Positions 7,585 through 16,890 of a stretch of DNA of 64,000 bases are shown one piece after another. The notes under the pieces were generated by a model. It did no database searches, was not told the DNA's origin, and was given only the letters and a program-made list of their open reading frames with translations. A program made the position numbers and the translations under genes. The stretch is from Robiginitalea marina (GTDB lineage: Bacteria > Bacteroidota > Bacteroidia > Flavobacteriales > Flavobacteriaceae): contig NZ_JAMXIB010000001.1 in the NCBI RefSeq assembly GCF_024006985.1, positions 124,001-188,000 on the forward strand, given 5' to 3'. Position 1 is the first letter of the stretch. Every line of letters begins with the position of its first letter.

Positions 7585-8625
7585 TCAGGATTTGAACCGA
7601 TATAAGGGGAAATACCCGCTTTCCTCAAAATGCGCCGGATCTTCGATTTCTGATTTTCTTTGTTCACAAAGGTCCAGGTAAACTGCTTCATTTACAATAT
7701 ACTTCCAGACAGAAAAGCTCCTGAAGTCTTTTGAGAAGGAAGATTTGAAGTAAAACAGCGAATCTTCCTGGCTCCCCAGGCCCCCCCCCAGATTAAAAAA
7801 GCGGTAACCTTCCTCCATGGCCCTAATCCGGGTTTCATCAATCAAAAGCCTTAAGGGTGTTAAATTAAGGTATTCACTCCGGGTTCCCGAGAGGTGGTAT
7901 TGGACGATATCCCTGGTTTTGATCATCAGTGCACCGGAAATGATTTCATCCGTATCCCGCAATTTTGCAATCATAAGGTCGCACTGAAATTCTCTACTTT
8001 CCATTAAACCAAAAAAATAGGCCTCTTCAAAAAAATAATCCGGCTCTGCCTCCACCCGTTTCATGGTCTCATAATATAGGTCGATAAACCGGGAAACTTC
8101 CCCTCCGGAACTCACCGATACCACGTGACAGAGGCGCCTTAGGCGGTTTACATACCTCTTGGTGGTTTTCGAATAAGCCAGCCATTGATCTTCTTCGTTC
8201 TTTGTAAGGTCTATATTGACAATGGGTCCCAGGTGGTGGATTTCTCCGATCCTATCCAAAACAGTATCCTGAAAGGATATAAACGGATTTAGGCGAGAAA
8301 ACACACTGATAATCTTGCAAGCCTCCAACAACTCCAGCAAGGCCTCCCTGAAAGTACTGTTGTCAAAATGGGCATCTAGGTTTCGCGAAAGGGGCCCGGC
8401 ATACCCATATACACTGGTGAGGTCAAAATACCCGGTTTGGGCAATACGGCGCTTCAGGAAGGGCAGAGCGATGGCCGTATTTCCCTGCTCAAAGTAAATT
8501 AACAGGGGGGTTTCCCCTTCTTTTTTGGAAATTTTGTGGTAATCCCAGGTATGGTAGAAATCATAAAGGCTAAAGCCCTGAATAATTTGGCGCCAGGTAA
8601 TTTCGTCCTCAATTACTTTTAACAT
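7585..8625 (-). CDS. FemAB-like acyl/aminoacyl transferase (GNAT superfamily)
   Basis: 346 residues. The C-terminal half has the pattern of FemAB/lipid II:glycine glycyltransferase-like proteins: ISGALMIKTRDIVQYHLSGT, then RAMEEGYRFFNLGGGLG and DSLFYFKSSFSKDFRSF. The genuine FemX/A/B enzymes add amino acids from aminoacyl-tRNA to the peptidoglycan peptide. Single-domain relatives in capsule loci are often named FemAB-like without a known substrate. It starts 9 bases after the sugar transferase stop and ends 6 bases before GNAT paralogue 2, so these are one transcription unit. It could attach an amino acid or the ACP-bound acyl group to an amino sugar. Confidence 0.75.
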   Translation of the reverse strand: MLKVIEDEITWRQIIQGFSLYDFYHTWDYHKISKKEGETPLLIYFEQGNTAIALPFLKRRIAQTGYFDLTSVYGYAGPLSRNLDAHFDNSTFREALLELLEACKIISVFSRLNPFISFQDTVLDRIGEIHHLGPIVNIDLTKNEEDQWLAYSKTTKRYVNRLRRLCHVVSVSSGGEVSRFIDLYYETMKRVEAEPDYFFEEAYFFGLMESREFQCDLMIAKLRDTDEIISGALMIKTRDIVQYHLSGTRSEYLNLTPLRLLIDETRIRAMEEGYRFFNLGGGLGSQEDSLFYFKSSFSKDFRSFSVWKYIVNEAVYLDLCEQRKSEIEDPAHFEESGYFPLYRFKS

Positions 8626-8634
8626 AGGGCTACA

Positions 8635-9243
8635 TTAATCTGGAGTTCCCGTGAACATGGGCATCGTGTGCGCTTCACTGGCAGAAACCCCTTCCCGTTT
8701 AAATACTTTTTCCACGGTTTTCCACAAAATTTTAAAGTCTGTAACAAAACTGACATGATCCACATACCAAACATCGAGCTCAAACTTTTCTTCCCAACTG
8801 ATCGCATTGCGACCGTTGACCTGGGCCCATCCCGTGATCCCCGGTTTCACCTCGTGCCGGCGCGCCTGTTCTTGGTTATAAAGCGGCAAATAGGCAACCA
8901 GCAAAGGCCTTGGCCCTACCATTGACATGTCACCCACAAACACATTGACCAACTGCATCAACTCATCGAGGGAATAATTTCTGACAAATCCTCCGATTTT
9001 AGTAATGCGCTGCATATCGGGCAATAAATTCCCGTCTGCATCTTTTTTATCGTTCATGGTTTTGAACTTAATAATGGTAAAAATCTTTCCATCTTTACCG
9101 GGCCGTTTTTGCAGGAAAAACGGTTTACCCCCATTTGCAATGCTCAACAACAGGGTAATCCCCAGGATTAATGGGGAAAAGAGGACAAGTAACACCAGGG
9201 AGGCAAAGAGGTCGCCTATGCGTTTTACAATACTTATGTACAT
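8635..9243 (-). CDS. Initiating undecaprenyl-phosphate sugar-1-phosphate transferase (PglC-like)
   Basis: 202 residues, the size of minimal monotopic phosphoglycosyl transferases such as PglC. One N-terminal membrane segment (residues about 9-32, [19 protein letters not shown]) is followed by the catalytic core: [21 protein letters not shown], the DE pair in [21 protein letters not shown] and [14 protein letters not shown]. It starts each repeat unit by moving a sugar phosphate from UDP-sugar to the lipid carrier on the cytoplasmic face. A PglC-like enzyme fits the PglE/PglF-like genes at 28.3-31.4 kb, suggesting that a diacetamido-trideoxy hexose is the first sugar. It leads the run that continues into the FemAB and GNAT genes. 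Confidence 0.9.
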   Translation of the reverse strand: MYISIVKRIGDLFASLVLLVLFSPLILGITLLLSIANGGKPFFLQKRPGKDGKIFTIIKFKTMNDKKDADGNLLPDMQRITKIGGFVRNYSLDELMQLVNVFVGDMSMVGPRPLLVAYLPLYNQEQARRHEVKPGITGWAQVNGRNAISWEEKFELDVWYVDHVSFVTDFKILWKTVEKVFKREGVSASEAHTMPMFTGTPD

Positions 9244-9445
9244 GGAGCGATGGAATTTTATTTATTGTCAAAAAATCACAGTCGAAATTCTAAATTTCCT
9301 GTTGAACCTGAAAGGCGAATCTTTCGAGTTGCGAATATTCTCGTTAAAACGTTGTTTGTAATTCCCCTGACGAATTAACCCATCACGGAAACTACCTTGC
9401 AAAAAAATTCGGGCACATTCTTGGCATTCTGTTTTGTTCCCGTAC

Positions 9446-10654
9446 TTATTTGAGATTTGAAAAAATGCCATCTACCTGGTCAGCAAATTCCTTACATAAA
9501 ATTGATTTATCATAGGTTGTTTCCGCCAGTGTTCTCGAATTTCGCCCCATTCGTTCACTGATGTCCGGGTTTTCTTTAAGGTATACAATTTTCCTTGCCA
9601 GGTCCATTGGATCTTCAGGGTTGACAAAGAAGCCACAGTCGTGCTTTTCCACCATTTCCTTAGTCCAGCCCGGGGAATTGACAATTACCGGTTTGCCTGC
9701 AGAAAGGGAGTCAAACAGTTTATTGGGGGAATTCGTGGCCAGGATGGGGATGTTGGCAAAGGTAACCAGGGAAACATCGCACAGGTTCACGATTTCGGAA
9801 AGTTCTTTCAGGGGAAACCCCCCTAAAAAGAAGGCGTTCTCTATACCAAGATCCCTGCACTTGTCTTTAAGCACCCCTTCGGTGGCCCCACCACCCATGA
9901 AGAGAAATTCCATATCTTCCCTGTCTTTAAGGTGCAACAGGGCATCAATGATATAATCCATCCCATTGGCCAGGCCCATGGCTCCAAAATAAACGACTTT
10001 AAAGGAATCTTCCTTCAGGTTAAGTCTTTTTATTAGTTCCTTATCCTTGGGCCTTCTGAAAAAGATGTCAATTTTGGACATATTCGGAATCATCGACACC
10101 TTTTCCGTGGGAATATTATGGCGGAGGACTCCATCATACATACCAGGGGAAAGGGCGACTATGTGTACAGCATTTTTATAGAGTGTTTTTTCGAACCAAA
10201 TGGCCACCTTCCGGGCCCATTTGTTATTCAGGGCACCCATTTGTATTGGAACCTCGGGCCAAAGATCCCGGACTTCAAAAAGGAAGGGTGTTCCCTTGAT
10301 CTTTTTTGCAACCCAGGCGGGAAACCCTATGGTTAAGGGTGTCGAAGTGGCAATGATCAGGTCCACGTCCTTTTCCCTTAGCGCAATCCACGTGGAGCGA
10401 ACCATAAACCGAAGGAAAGACCAAAGTCGCTGCAGCACCCCCATTTTCTGGCTGTAGGGTACCCGGAGGTATATCACGTCTATCCCATCCACGGACATCA
10501 TGGCTTTGCTTTTCCCAGTTTCCCCCTTGCGGTCGGCGCTGAGCATGGTGACCTCGTATCCGCGACTTATCAGTTCCTGGCTGATCCAGTAAGAACGGGT
10601 ACCCCCGCTTTGTTTGGGGGTAGTGAAGTATTGGTGGATATACAGTATTTTCAT
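9446..10654 (-). CDS. Glycosyltransferase family 4 (WbuB-like)
   Basis: 402 residues from the chosen ATG at 10,654 (MKILYIHQYFTTPKQSGGTR). A longer frame from 10,705 overlaps the preceding gene and adds residues unlike the family, so I reject it. GT-B fold features are present: the N-terminal donor/acceptor half with FLFEVRDLWPEVPI, and the C-terminal Rossmann half with VVYFGAMGLANGMDYII and the family motif around SPNKLFDSLSAGKPVIV. WbuB-type enzymes act early, often transferring a FucNAc-like sugar to the lipid-linked first sugar. The gene follows the next upstream glycosyltransferase by 4 bases, so both are translated from one message. The 202 bases after its stop separate it from the sugar transferase gene. 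Confidence 0.88.
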   Translation of the reverse strand: MKILYIHQYFTTPKQSGGTRSYWISQELISRGYEVTMLSADRKGETGKSKAMMSVDGIDVIYLRVPYSQKMGVLQRLWSFLRFMVRSTWIALREKDVDLIIATSTPLTIGFPAWVAKKIKGTPFLFEVRDLWPEVPIQMGALNNKWARKVAIWFEKTLYKNAVHIVALSPGMYDGVLRHNIPTEKVSMIPNMSKIDIFFRRPKDKELIKRLNLKEDSFKVVYFGAMGLANGMDYIIDALLHLKDREDMEFLFMGGGATEGVLKDKCRDLGIENAFFLGGFPLKELSEIVNLCDVSLVTFANIPILATNSPNKLFDSLSAGKPVIVNSPGWTKEMVEKHDCGFFVNPEDPMDLARKIVYLKENPDISERMGRNSRTLAETTYDKSILCKEFADQVDGIFSNLK

Positions 10655-10658
10655 AAGG

Positions 10659-11783
10659 CTATTTGCTTGTGGCATCTTTATAAAGATCCATATACTGCTT
10701 CGCAATCAGGGGCCAGGAAAACCTTGAAAAATCAAGGTTTTCCGTGTGATACTCAGGGTAATTCTCCACAACGGCCTGCAATCCTTTCTTTATAGATTCC
10801 TTCGATCTTGGATCTGCGGCTTCCCCCACCTTTTCTTTAAAGGTCCCATCGATGCCCTGATTTTGGGTAAATACGATGGGTAATCCCTGGGTAAGGGCTT
10901 CCACATAGACTAGGCCAAAAGTCTCCCCCTTGGAAACCATTGCAAAGATGTGATTTTCCCGGAACATCTGCCTTAACTTTTCCTGATCATAGATGGGACC
11001 ATGAAATGTTATAGATTCCTTATGTTCCCGGGCCAATTTTTTAATTTCAGGTTCCTGGGAACCCCCTTTTCCCACCAGGTTAATTCGCAATTCCGGAAAG
11101 TTTTCCTTTAGCGATAAAAAGGCCTGTAGCAATAACAAAACGTTTTTGTTGGTGTTAAACTTTCCGATGTAAAGAATGTTAGTGGGAGGAGTTTGCTTTT
11201 TCCGTGGATTTGCGTTTTCTATCCAATAGGCATCAAGACCGTTGGGAATTACCCTGCACTTCCCTTTCAGCTCGCCTTCAAGTTTTTGTATAAGGGGGGT
11301 ACTGAAAAAATTATTTCTCAAGGACTCACTAATGAAAACCACTTGTTTGGCTTCCCTAAGGATTTCCCGGGCAAGGCTATTAAGGTCCTTTCGGTATTTT
11401 AGAAAAAGATTAATGTCTGTTCCGCGTACGGCTACAATATATGGGATGCGATATTTTCTGAAAATTTTCAGAGCCAGTGCTCCATCACTGAAGAGGGTGG
11501 TGGCATGGACCAGGGTAAAGTCAGTTAAAGAAACTTTGCTTTGTATATCTCGGAAAAGGAACTTGATTTTTTGCCGGAAAAAAATCCGATGATACTCTTT
11601 TAGTACGCCAGAGAAGACCATTTGGCGTTTCAAAGGACTTTCCCACGCCTCCACTTTAGAATGAGCGTGTTTCCTTAGCGGGTAATAGAGGGTTTGCTTC
11701 ACGCTTTCCTGTGCCAAATGAGAATACAGGTTTTCGTGGACTTTGCTTCCCATGAGGTCGTTGCAGAGATGTAGGCAATTCAT
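10659..11783 (-). CDS. Glycosyltransferase family 4
   Basis: 374 residues. The N-terminal part (MNCLHLCNDLMGSKVHENLY) and the middle ILYIGKFNTNKNVLLLLQAF match GT4 enzymes. The C-terminal part has the EX7E-like region around VSKGETFGLVYVEALTQGLP. It transfers a sugar to the lipid-linked intermediate on the cytoplasmic side; donor and linkage are unknown. It is the first gene of the minus-strand run and faces the AT-rich plus-strand block across 274 bases of AT-rich spacer. Base composition falls from the genes to its left toward that spacer. Confidence 0.87.
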   Translation of the reverse strand: MNCLHLCNDLMGSKVHENLYSHLAQESVKQTLYYPLRKHAHSKVEAWESPLKRQMVFSGVLKEYHRIFFRQKIKFLFRDIQSKVSLTDFTLVHATTLFSDGALALKIFRKYRIPYIVAVRGTDINLFLKYRKDLNSLAREILREAKQVVFISESLRNNFFSTPLIQKLEGELKGKCRVIPNGLDAYWIENANPRKKQTPPTNILYIGKFNTNKNVLLLLQAFLSLKENFPELRINLVGKGGSQEPEIKKLAREHKESITFHGPIYDQEKLRQMFRENHIFAMVSKGETFGLVYVEALTQGLPIVFTQNQGIDGTFKEKVGEAADPRSKESIKKGLQAVVENYPEYHTENLDFSRFSWPLIAKQYMDLYKDATSK

Positions 11784-12057
11784 ATTAAACCGGTTATAAT
11801 AAAGAACTTAAATTTAGCCGTTTTCAACAAGAACTGAAATCCCTTGGCTTTGGGGATAAATGTTAATCATTTAAACCTGTTTGTTTTACCCTTTGGCCAT
11901 TTAATATATCAAAGCAAATGTAATTTCGATTTTTATCATAGCTTAGCGTTGAAATCATTAGAAATGAACGAATCAAATTTCGAAAAATTACATAAAGTAT
12001 AATAATATTTAAGAGCTATTCAGTTCTAACCTTTAATGACAAAAACAATTAATTTTT

Positions 12058-13068
12058 ATGATTGCAATACATTTTGAACAGGGAAACAATTTTAGTGTTC
12101 GGTGGAAAGAATACTGCGAGGAGAAAAACTTGCCTTTCAAAGTGGTATCCTGTTACGATAGCGATATTTTGGATCAATTAGTTGGCTGTACCTGTTTGTT
12201 GTGGAACGTCAATAACTTTAATTATAAAGATCAGATAATGTCAAAATATTTGGTTAAATCTCTTGAAAACATAGGTATTCAAGTTTTTCCAAATTACTCC
12301 ACTTTATGGCACTATGACGATAAAGTAGCGCAGAAGTATTTGTTAGAATCAATTGGGGCGCCCTTAGTTAAGTCATTTGTCTTTTATGATAAAAAGACAG
12401 CATTAAAATGGATAGAAACCACCACTTTTCCGAAGGTATTTAAATTGCGTAAGGGTTCCGGTTCTAAGAATGTTGTTCTATGTAAAAATAAAACTCATGC
12501 TAGAAAATTAGCTAATACGGCCTTTGGCAAAGGGTTCCCAATGTTGGACATGGTTTCTATTCTTAAAGAAAGACACAGAAAATACAAACTGGGCAAAGAG
12601 AGTTTACTCGGTTTAATAAAAGGAGCGATCAGGATTTTTATAGGTACCCCGTTTAAAAATATGTCAACAAGAGAAAAGGGATACCTTTACTTTCAAGAGT
12701 TCATGCCTGATAACAAATACGATCAACGTATCGTAATAATTGGACAAAAAGCTTTTGCTTTAAAAAGAATGGTAAGGGATAATGATTTTAGAGCTTCTGG
12801 TAGTGGACTTTTTTATTATGATAAGGAATTGTTCGACGAACGATGTCTCAAGATCGCTTTTGAGGTTAGCAATAAGCTCAATTTCCAAAGTATGGCTTAT
12901 GACTTCGTTTATGACCAAAATAATGAACCAAAAATCATTGAGATTTCTTTTGCTTTTAACCCCAAGGCGTATTTGGATTGTCCTGGTTACTGGGATGCCG
13001 ATTTAAATTGGCATCATGATAAGGTTTCTTTTCAAGACTGGATGATAGAAGGGCTCAATTGTTCATAA
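12058..13068 (+). CDS. ATP-grasp ligase-like protein
   Basis: 336 residues. The ATP-grasp fold is suggested by YDDKVAQKYLLESIGAPLV (hinge and lid start), FPKVFKLRKGSGSKNVVL (phosphate-binding loop) and, near the C-terminus, IIEISFAFNPKAY, where the metal-binding Glu and Asn are expected. The family joins a carboxylate to an amine or thiol through an acyl phosphate. Inside a polysaccharide locus it could add an amino acid or similar group to a uronic acid or amino sugar. The gene is much richer in AT than those at 0-9 kb, as are the next three genes. It precedes the polymerase gene by 4 bases. Substrate unknown. Confidence 0.75.
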   Translation: MIAIHFEQGNNFSVRWKEYCEEKNLPFKVVSCYDSDILDQLVGCTCLLWNVNNFNYKDQIMSKYLVKSLENIGIQVFPNYSTLWHYDDKVAQKYLLESIGAPLVKSFVFYDKKTALKWIETTTFPKVFKLRKGSGSKNVVLCKNKTHARKLANTAFGKGFPMLDMVSILKERHRKYKLGKESLLGLIKGAIRIFIGTPFKNMSTREKGYLYFQEFMPDNKYDQRIVIIGQKAFALKRMVRDNDFRASGSGLFYYDKELFDERCLKIAFEVSNKLNFQSMAYDFVYDQNNEPKIIEISFAFNPKAYLDCPGYWDADLNWHHDKVSFQDWMIEGLNCS

Positions 13069-13072
13069 GGAG

Positions 13073-14266
13073 ATGAGTTTAATTAAATATGCTAACAATT
13101 TTTTTCTGCTTCTCTTGGTTTTTTCTGTAACCTTTGAGAACTGGGATCCTTTTAAACTCGCAGGGAGCTATTCTGTCACTTATATAGCTAGTGCATTTTA
13201 CTTTCTTACATGGATTCCCTTATTGGGATATAACTTTAATTTTAAGTTTATAAACAGATATCTAATTCCCTTATTACTGTTTATTTACGTTGGATTGGTT
13301 TCAACAGCACTTCACAGTGGTTATGCCGAAGAACTTAAGGAGGCTTACAATTACCGCGTATTGCTTTTAATCATACTTATGGGATTAATTGCAAATCATA
13401 TACGCTCCAATCCAACTTTAATTAGCAGAGTTTTAAATGCGTATTTGGGAAGCGTACTTTTGATGTTTATTTTGGCAACCATTGGTGCAGGAACATCCTA
13501 TGAACATGGTCGTTTGTTATTATTTGGCGAGAATCCTAATATGATAGGAATGAAAGCAGCTATAGCCTTTCTAATTGTTCTCGCCCGACTACTAGATGTT
13601 AAATTTTCATTAAGGAATTTACTAATAAGTTCAATCTTAAGTGTTCCATTTGTTAGCCTGGTTATCTTGTCTGCTTCCAGAGGGGCCTTATTGTCGCTTT
13701 TGCTTGGCACAACTATTTTGATATATTTCAAAAAGTCAGGACTTATTCAGAAAATAATATTAGTTGTCATCGGTATTTCCGCTTCATTTTTCTTTATATC
13801 CCAAAGTTTAGATAACAATCCTGTTTTAAAACAAAGGATGCTTAATACAATCGAAAAGGGAGACACGGGAAGAAATGATTTATGGAAAGGTGCAATAGAT
13901 ATAATTGAAAATAATGTTTTAATTGGTGTTGGTTTTTCTGGAGTATTACCTGAAATGTACATTTATTCAGGACGATACATTGATCCTCATAATGTGTTTT
14001 TTTATGTTTTGATTTCCACGGGAATAATTGGATTTATTTTCTTCATGCTTTTTTTGGTGAGATTATTTAGGGACTTGTATAAAAGTTATCAATTCACAGG
14101 TCAAACTGTATACATGGTAATTTTGATTATTATATTATTTAATATGGCTAAGGCAGGAGGTGGCATTGGAAAAATTCTATTTTGGTTTTTTTTCGCAATT
14201 CTAATCGGTTCAACTATTCTTATTAAACAAGATTCGGTGAATTCAAAAAAGGTTAGAGTAGGATGA
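13073..14266 (+). CDS. wzy: O-antigen ligase/polymerase family membrane protein (Wzy-like)
   Basis: 397 residues, about ten hydrophobic segments and a long periplasmic loop around residues 255-310 with GDTGRNDLWKGAID and DPHNVFFYVLISTGIIGF. The latter resembles the conserved His-containing motif of the O-antigen ligase/Wzy superfamily (HNxxL-like). As the only such gene in the locus, it is the best candidate for the polymerase that joins lipid-linked repeat units in the periplasm. It overlaps the following glycosyltransferase start by 4 bases (ATGA) and follows the ATP-grasp gene by 4 bases. A WaaL-type ligase role is the alternative, but the locus has Wza and Wzc, which favours Wzy. Confidence 0.8.
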   Translation: MSLIKYANNFFLLLLVFSVTFENWDPFKLAGSYSVTYIASAFYFLTWIPLLGYNFNFKFINRYLIPLLLFIYVGLVSTALHSGYAEELKEAYNYRVLLLIILMGLIANHIRSNPTLISRVLNAYLGSVLLMFILATIGAGTSYEHGRLLLFGENPNMIGMKAAIAFLIVLARLLDVKFSLRNLLISSILSVPFVSLVILSASRGALLSLLLGTTILIYFKKSGLIQKIILVVIGISASFFFISQSLDNNPVLKQRMLNTIEKGDTGRNDLWKGAIDIIENNVLIGVGFSGVLPEMYIYSGRYIDPHNVFFYVLISTGIIGFIFFMLFLVRLFRDLYKSYQFTGQTVYMVILIIILFNMAKAGGGIGKILFWFFFAILIGSTILIKQDSVNSKKVRVG

Positions 14267-15381
14267 AGATTTTAGTAATATCGAATAATTATCCGTCTAA
14301 CAAATATCCCTCTCATGGGGTTTTTGTTTACAAACTCGTTCAGGAATTTGCAAAGTTAGGACATGAGATATCTGTAATATCTCCTACCAAAATTGGATTA
14401 AGCAAAGGGAACCAAAAAAAATCCACTTATGGAACCGAACTATGTGAAGTATACAGGCCAAAATATTTCTCTGCATCAGCGAAAAGAATTGGAAATTTTA
14501 ATACCTATAAATACTCACAAAGAGGACAAGTATTGGCAGTTAAGAGAACCGTCCGGAAAAAAAACATAGAATTTGATGTTGTTTACGCACACTTTATCAC
14601 AAATGCTATAATTGCAGTCGAAGCTCTGTCCGAATATAATAAGCCCATTTTTGGTGCAATTGGAGAAAGTAATATTGATGCTTCAGTTGCCTTCTTCAAT
14701 TCCAACTATTTCAAAAGGATAATTTCTAACGTCCAAGGTTTTATTGCCGTTTCTGCGAAGCTTAGGGACAAGCTTGCTTCATTTGGGGTAGCGGCGGAAA
14801 AAATATTATTAAAACCGAATGCCGTAAATCTTGATATTTACTATCCTAGGGATAAGATCGAAATGCGGAACAAATTTGGTTTTCCGAAGAATAAAAAAAT
14901 ATTGATATTCGTTGGACGCTTAATAGAGCATAAAGGACCTCTTCGGCTTTTAGAAGCTGTTCGAAACCTGACAGATATAAATCTAATTTTTGTTGGGAGT
15001 GGTTCCCAGAATCCTATTGGAGATAATATTGTTTTTAAGGGAGAGGTTCATTCCGAAGTTGTGCCGGAGTTACTGTCGAGCGCTGATTTATTTGTTTTGC
15101 CCACTTCAAAGGAAGGTTCCTGCAACGCAATTGTTGAAGCAATGGCTTGTGGCTTGCCAATTATTTCATCTGACATACCCGAGGTCAGGGACCAATGTGA
15201 TGATTCTTTTTCTATTCTAATAGATCCATTTAATATTTCTGCCCTAAGATCTTCAATAACTGAAATTTTATCAGATCCGCAAACCCTGAGCGCAATGTCA
15301 CAAAACGCAAGGGAATTTTCAAGAAATTTTGATGTCAAAAACCGCGCAAGAGAAATAATTGAATTCATAAGCACTAAATAA
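14263..15381 (+). CDS. Glycosyltransferase family 4
   Basis: 372 residues. The start MKILVISNNYPSNKYPSHGV is typical of GT4. The C-terminal domain shows ILIFVGRLIEHKGPLRLLEA, and the EX7E motif is in LPTSKEGSCNAIVEAMACGLP. It adds one sugar of the repeat unit in the cytoplasm. Its first codon overlaps the stop of the polymerase gene (ATGA), and it ends 42 bases before the convergent flippase gene, with no strong terminator between. Codon use is AT-rich like its neighbours at 12-17 kb. Confidence 0.88.
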   Translation: MKILVISNNYPSNKYPSHGVFVYKLVQEFAKLGHEISVISPTKIGLSKGNQKKSTYGTELCEVYRPKYFSASAKRIGNFNTYKYSQRGQVLAVKRTVRKKNIEFDVVYAHFITNAIIAVEALSEYNKPIFGAIGESNIDASVAFFNSNYFKRIISNVQGFIAVSAKLRDKLASFGVAAEKILLKPNAVNLDIYYPRDKIEMRNKFGFPKNKKILIFVGRLIEHKGPLRLLEAVRNLTDINLIFVGSGSQNPIGDNIVFKGEVHSEVVPELLSSADLFVLPTSKEGSCNAIVEAMACGLPIISSDIPEVRDQCDDSFSILIDPFNISALRSSITEILSDPQTLSAMSQNAREFSRNFDVKNRAREIIEFISTK

Positions 15382-15423
15382 TATTTTCACTCAACTGATT
15401 ATTTAAATAGTAATTTCCCTTAT

Positions 15424-16890
15424 TTACCCTCTAAATCTACTTTTCTGCAGAATGTCTTTTATCAGTAATTGCATATCTTTAAGGCTTTGAAGCTTAAATA
15501 GATAGCTAAAGCCGACATAGAAAACCACATAAAACATAGAACTAAAAATGATAAATAGCCAATCTCCAAGATCCAAAAATCCGGCAAGTGAATAATTAAT
15601 CAAATAGGTTCCAACCATTGCCAAAATGCCAATGCATAAAGTAGGAAGTAGGTCCATCATCTGCTCTTTGAAGGAGTAATCAATTATTTTACCACTATAG
15701 TGAATGTTAAAAAATGCTTGAACAAACATTCCAATAGCTCTTGCATAAACAGCACCTAGAAATCCAAATGGAATTATCAATAGTAGAAAAATAACAGCAA
15801 ATATTTTTTTGACTATCTCCAATTTTAAATGCAAATTACTCTTACCCTTTACCAATAAAATATTGAGATTATATACGCTTAATGGATAGGCTATAGCACT
15901 AAAGCACAATATTTGAAAATAGGGTACTGCCGGCAGCCATTTGTCAGTTAAAATTTGACGGAATAGAGGGGTTGCTAAAATTATTAATAGCAACATTATC
16001 GGAACCACAAGAAAAAAAACAACTGAAGTAATTTTTTTAAAAGTACTTTTTAATCTTTGATTATCATCCTGAATGGATGAAAAGATAGGAAATGTTACAC
16101 GCTGTAATGCACTTGTTAAATTTCTTACAGGAAACATTCGTAATGTATCTGCTTGATTGTAAAAGCCCAAAAGATTGGCTGGAAATAATTTCCCAATAAT
16201 TATGGCATAGGAATTTGAATAAATACTTGCAATTAAACTGGAAAGAGTAAGTTTAAAACCAAAATTAAAATGTTCTTTAAGTTTTTTAGTGTTAAAATAT
16301 AATCCAGGCCTCCAATTAGTTCTATACCAATGTTGAATCATAAATACAAAAGAGGTGGTGAGTCTAAAAAAGACGAGGCTCCACACTCCATAACCAAGAT
16401 AAGCAGTTACTATACCAACAATCCCGCCCAAAATAGAGGAGGGTAGCTGCATTATGGCTTGTAATTTAAAATTTACTTCTCGGGTCAAGACAGCACTTTG
16501 AACACCTACGAAGGCCTGAATAATGAAAGTAAGGGTCATAACTCTCACTATAATTGTGAGTTCTGGCTGGTCAAAAAAGGTTGCAATTGAAGGAGATACA
16601 AAAAAAAGAACGAAATATATAACTATGCTTGTAAGGATATTCATGTAAAAAACTGTAGAATAATCCTCTTGATCTGCTTGTTTATTTCGAATTAAGGAAG
16701 AACTCATCCCACTGTCCATTAAAGCTTGCCCCATTGTAATGAATATTTGAATCATTGCAATTAGGCCGAAATGTTCAGGAAGTAATAAACGAGCAAGAAC
16801 AATTTGAACAATAAAATTTATCAATTGAATGCTGAATTGCTGACTAAGCGCCCAGAATACTCCGTTGATAGTCTTGTCTTTAAGACTCAT
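15424..16890 (-). CDS. wzx: Lipid-linked oligosaccharide flippase (WzxC-like, MOP superfamily)
   Basis: 488 residues with roughly 12-14 hydrophobic segments. The N-terminus, TINGVFWALSQQFSIQLINF, and ARLLLPEHFGLIAMIQIF match the WzxC/TuaB-type polysaccharide transporters of the MOP superfamily. It moves undecaprenyl-linked repeat units across the inner membrane for polymerisation by the Wzy-like protein at 13,073. It is encoded opposite to its neighbours, convergent with the glycosyltransferase at 14,263 and divergent from the thrombospondin-repeat lipoprotein gene. The gene is AT-rich. Confidence 0.88.
   Translation of the reverse strand: MSLKDKTINGVFWALSQQFSIQLINFIVQIVLARLLLPEHFGLIAMIQIFITMGQALMDSGMSSSLIRNKQADQEDYSTVFYMNILTSIVIYFVLFFVSPSIATFFDQPELTIIVRVMTLTFIIQAFVGVQSAVLTREVNFKLQAIMQLPSSILGGIVGIVTAYLGYGVWSLVFFRLTTSFVFMIQHWYRTNWRPGLYFNTKKLKEHFNFGFKLTLSSLIASIYSNSYAIIIGKLFPANLLGFYNQADTLRMFPVRNLTSALQRVTFPIFSSIQDDNQRLKSTFKKITSVVFFLVVPIMLLLIILATPLFRQILTDKWLPAVPYFQILCFSAIAYPLSVYNLNILLVKGKSNLHLKLEIVKKIFAVIFLLLIIPFGFLGAVYARAIGMFVQAFFNIHYSGKIIDYSFKEQMMDLLPTLCIGILAMVGTYLINYSLAGFLDLGDWLFIIFSSMFYVVFYVGFSYLFKLQSLKDMQLLIKDILQKSRFRG

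Noticed and set aside
15382-15423. Possible bidirectional terminator between the convergent GT4 and wzx genes
   Set aside because: The 42 AT-rich bases have no stable stem.
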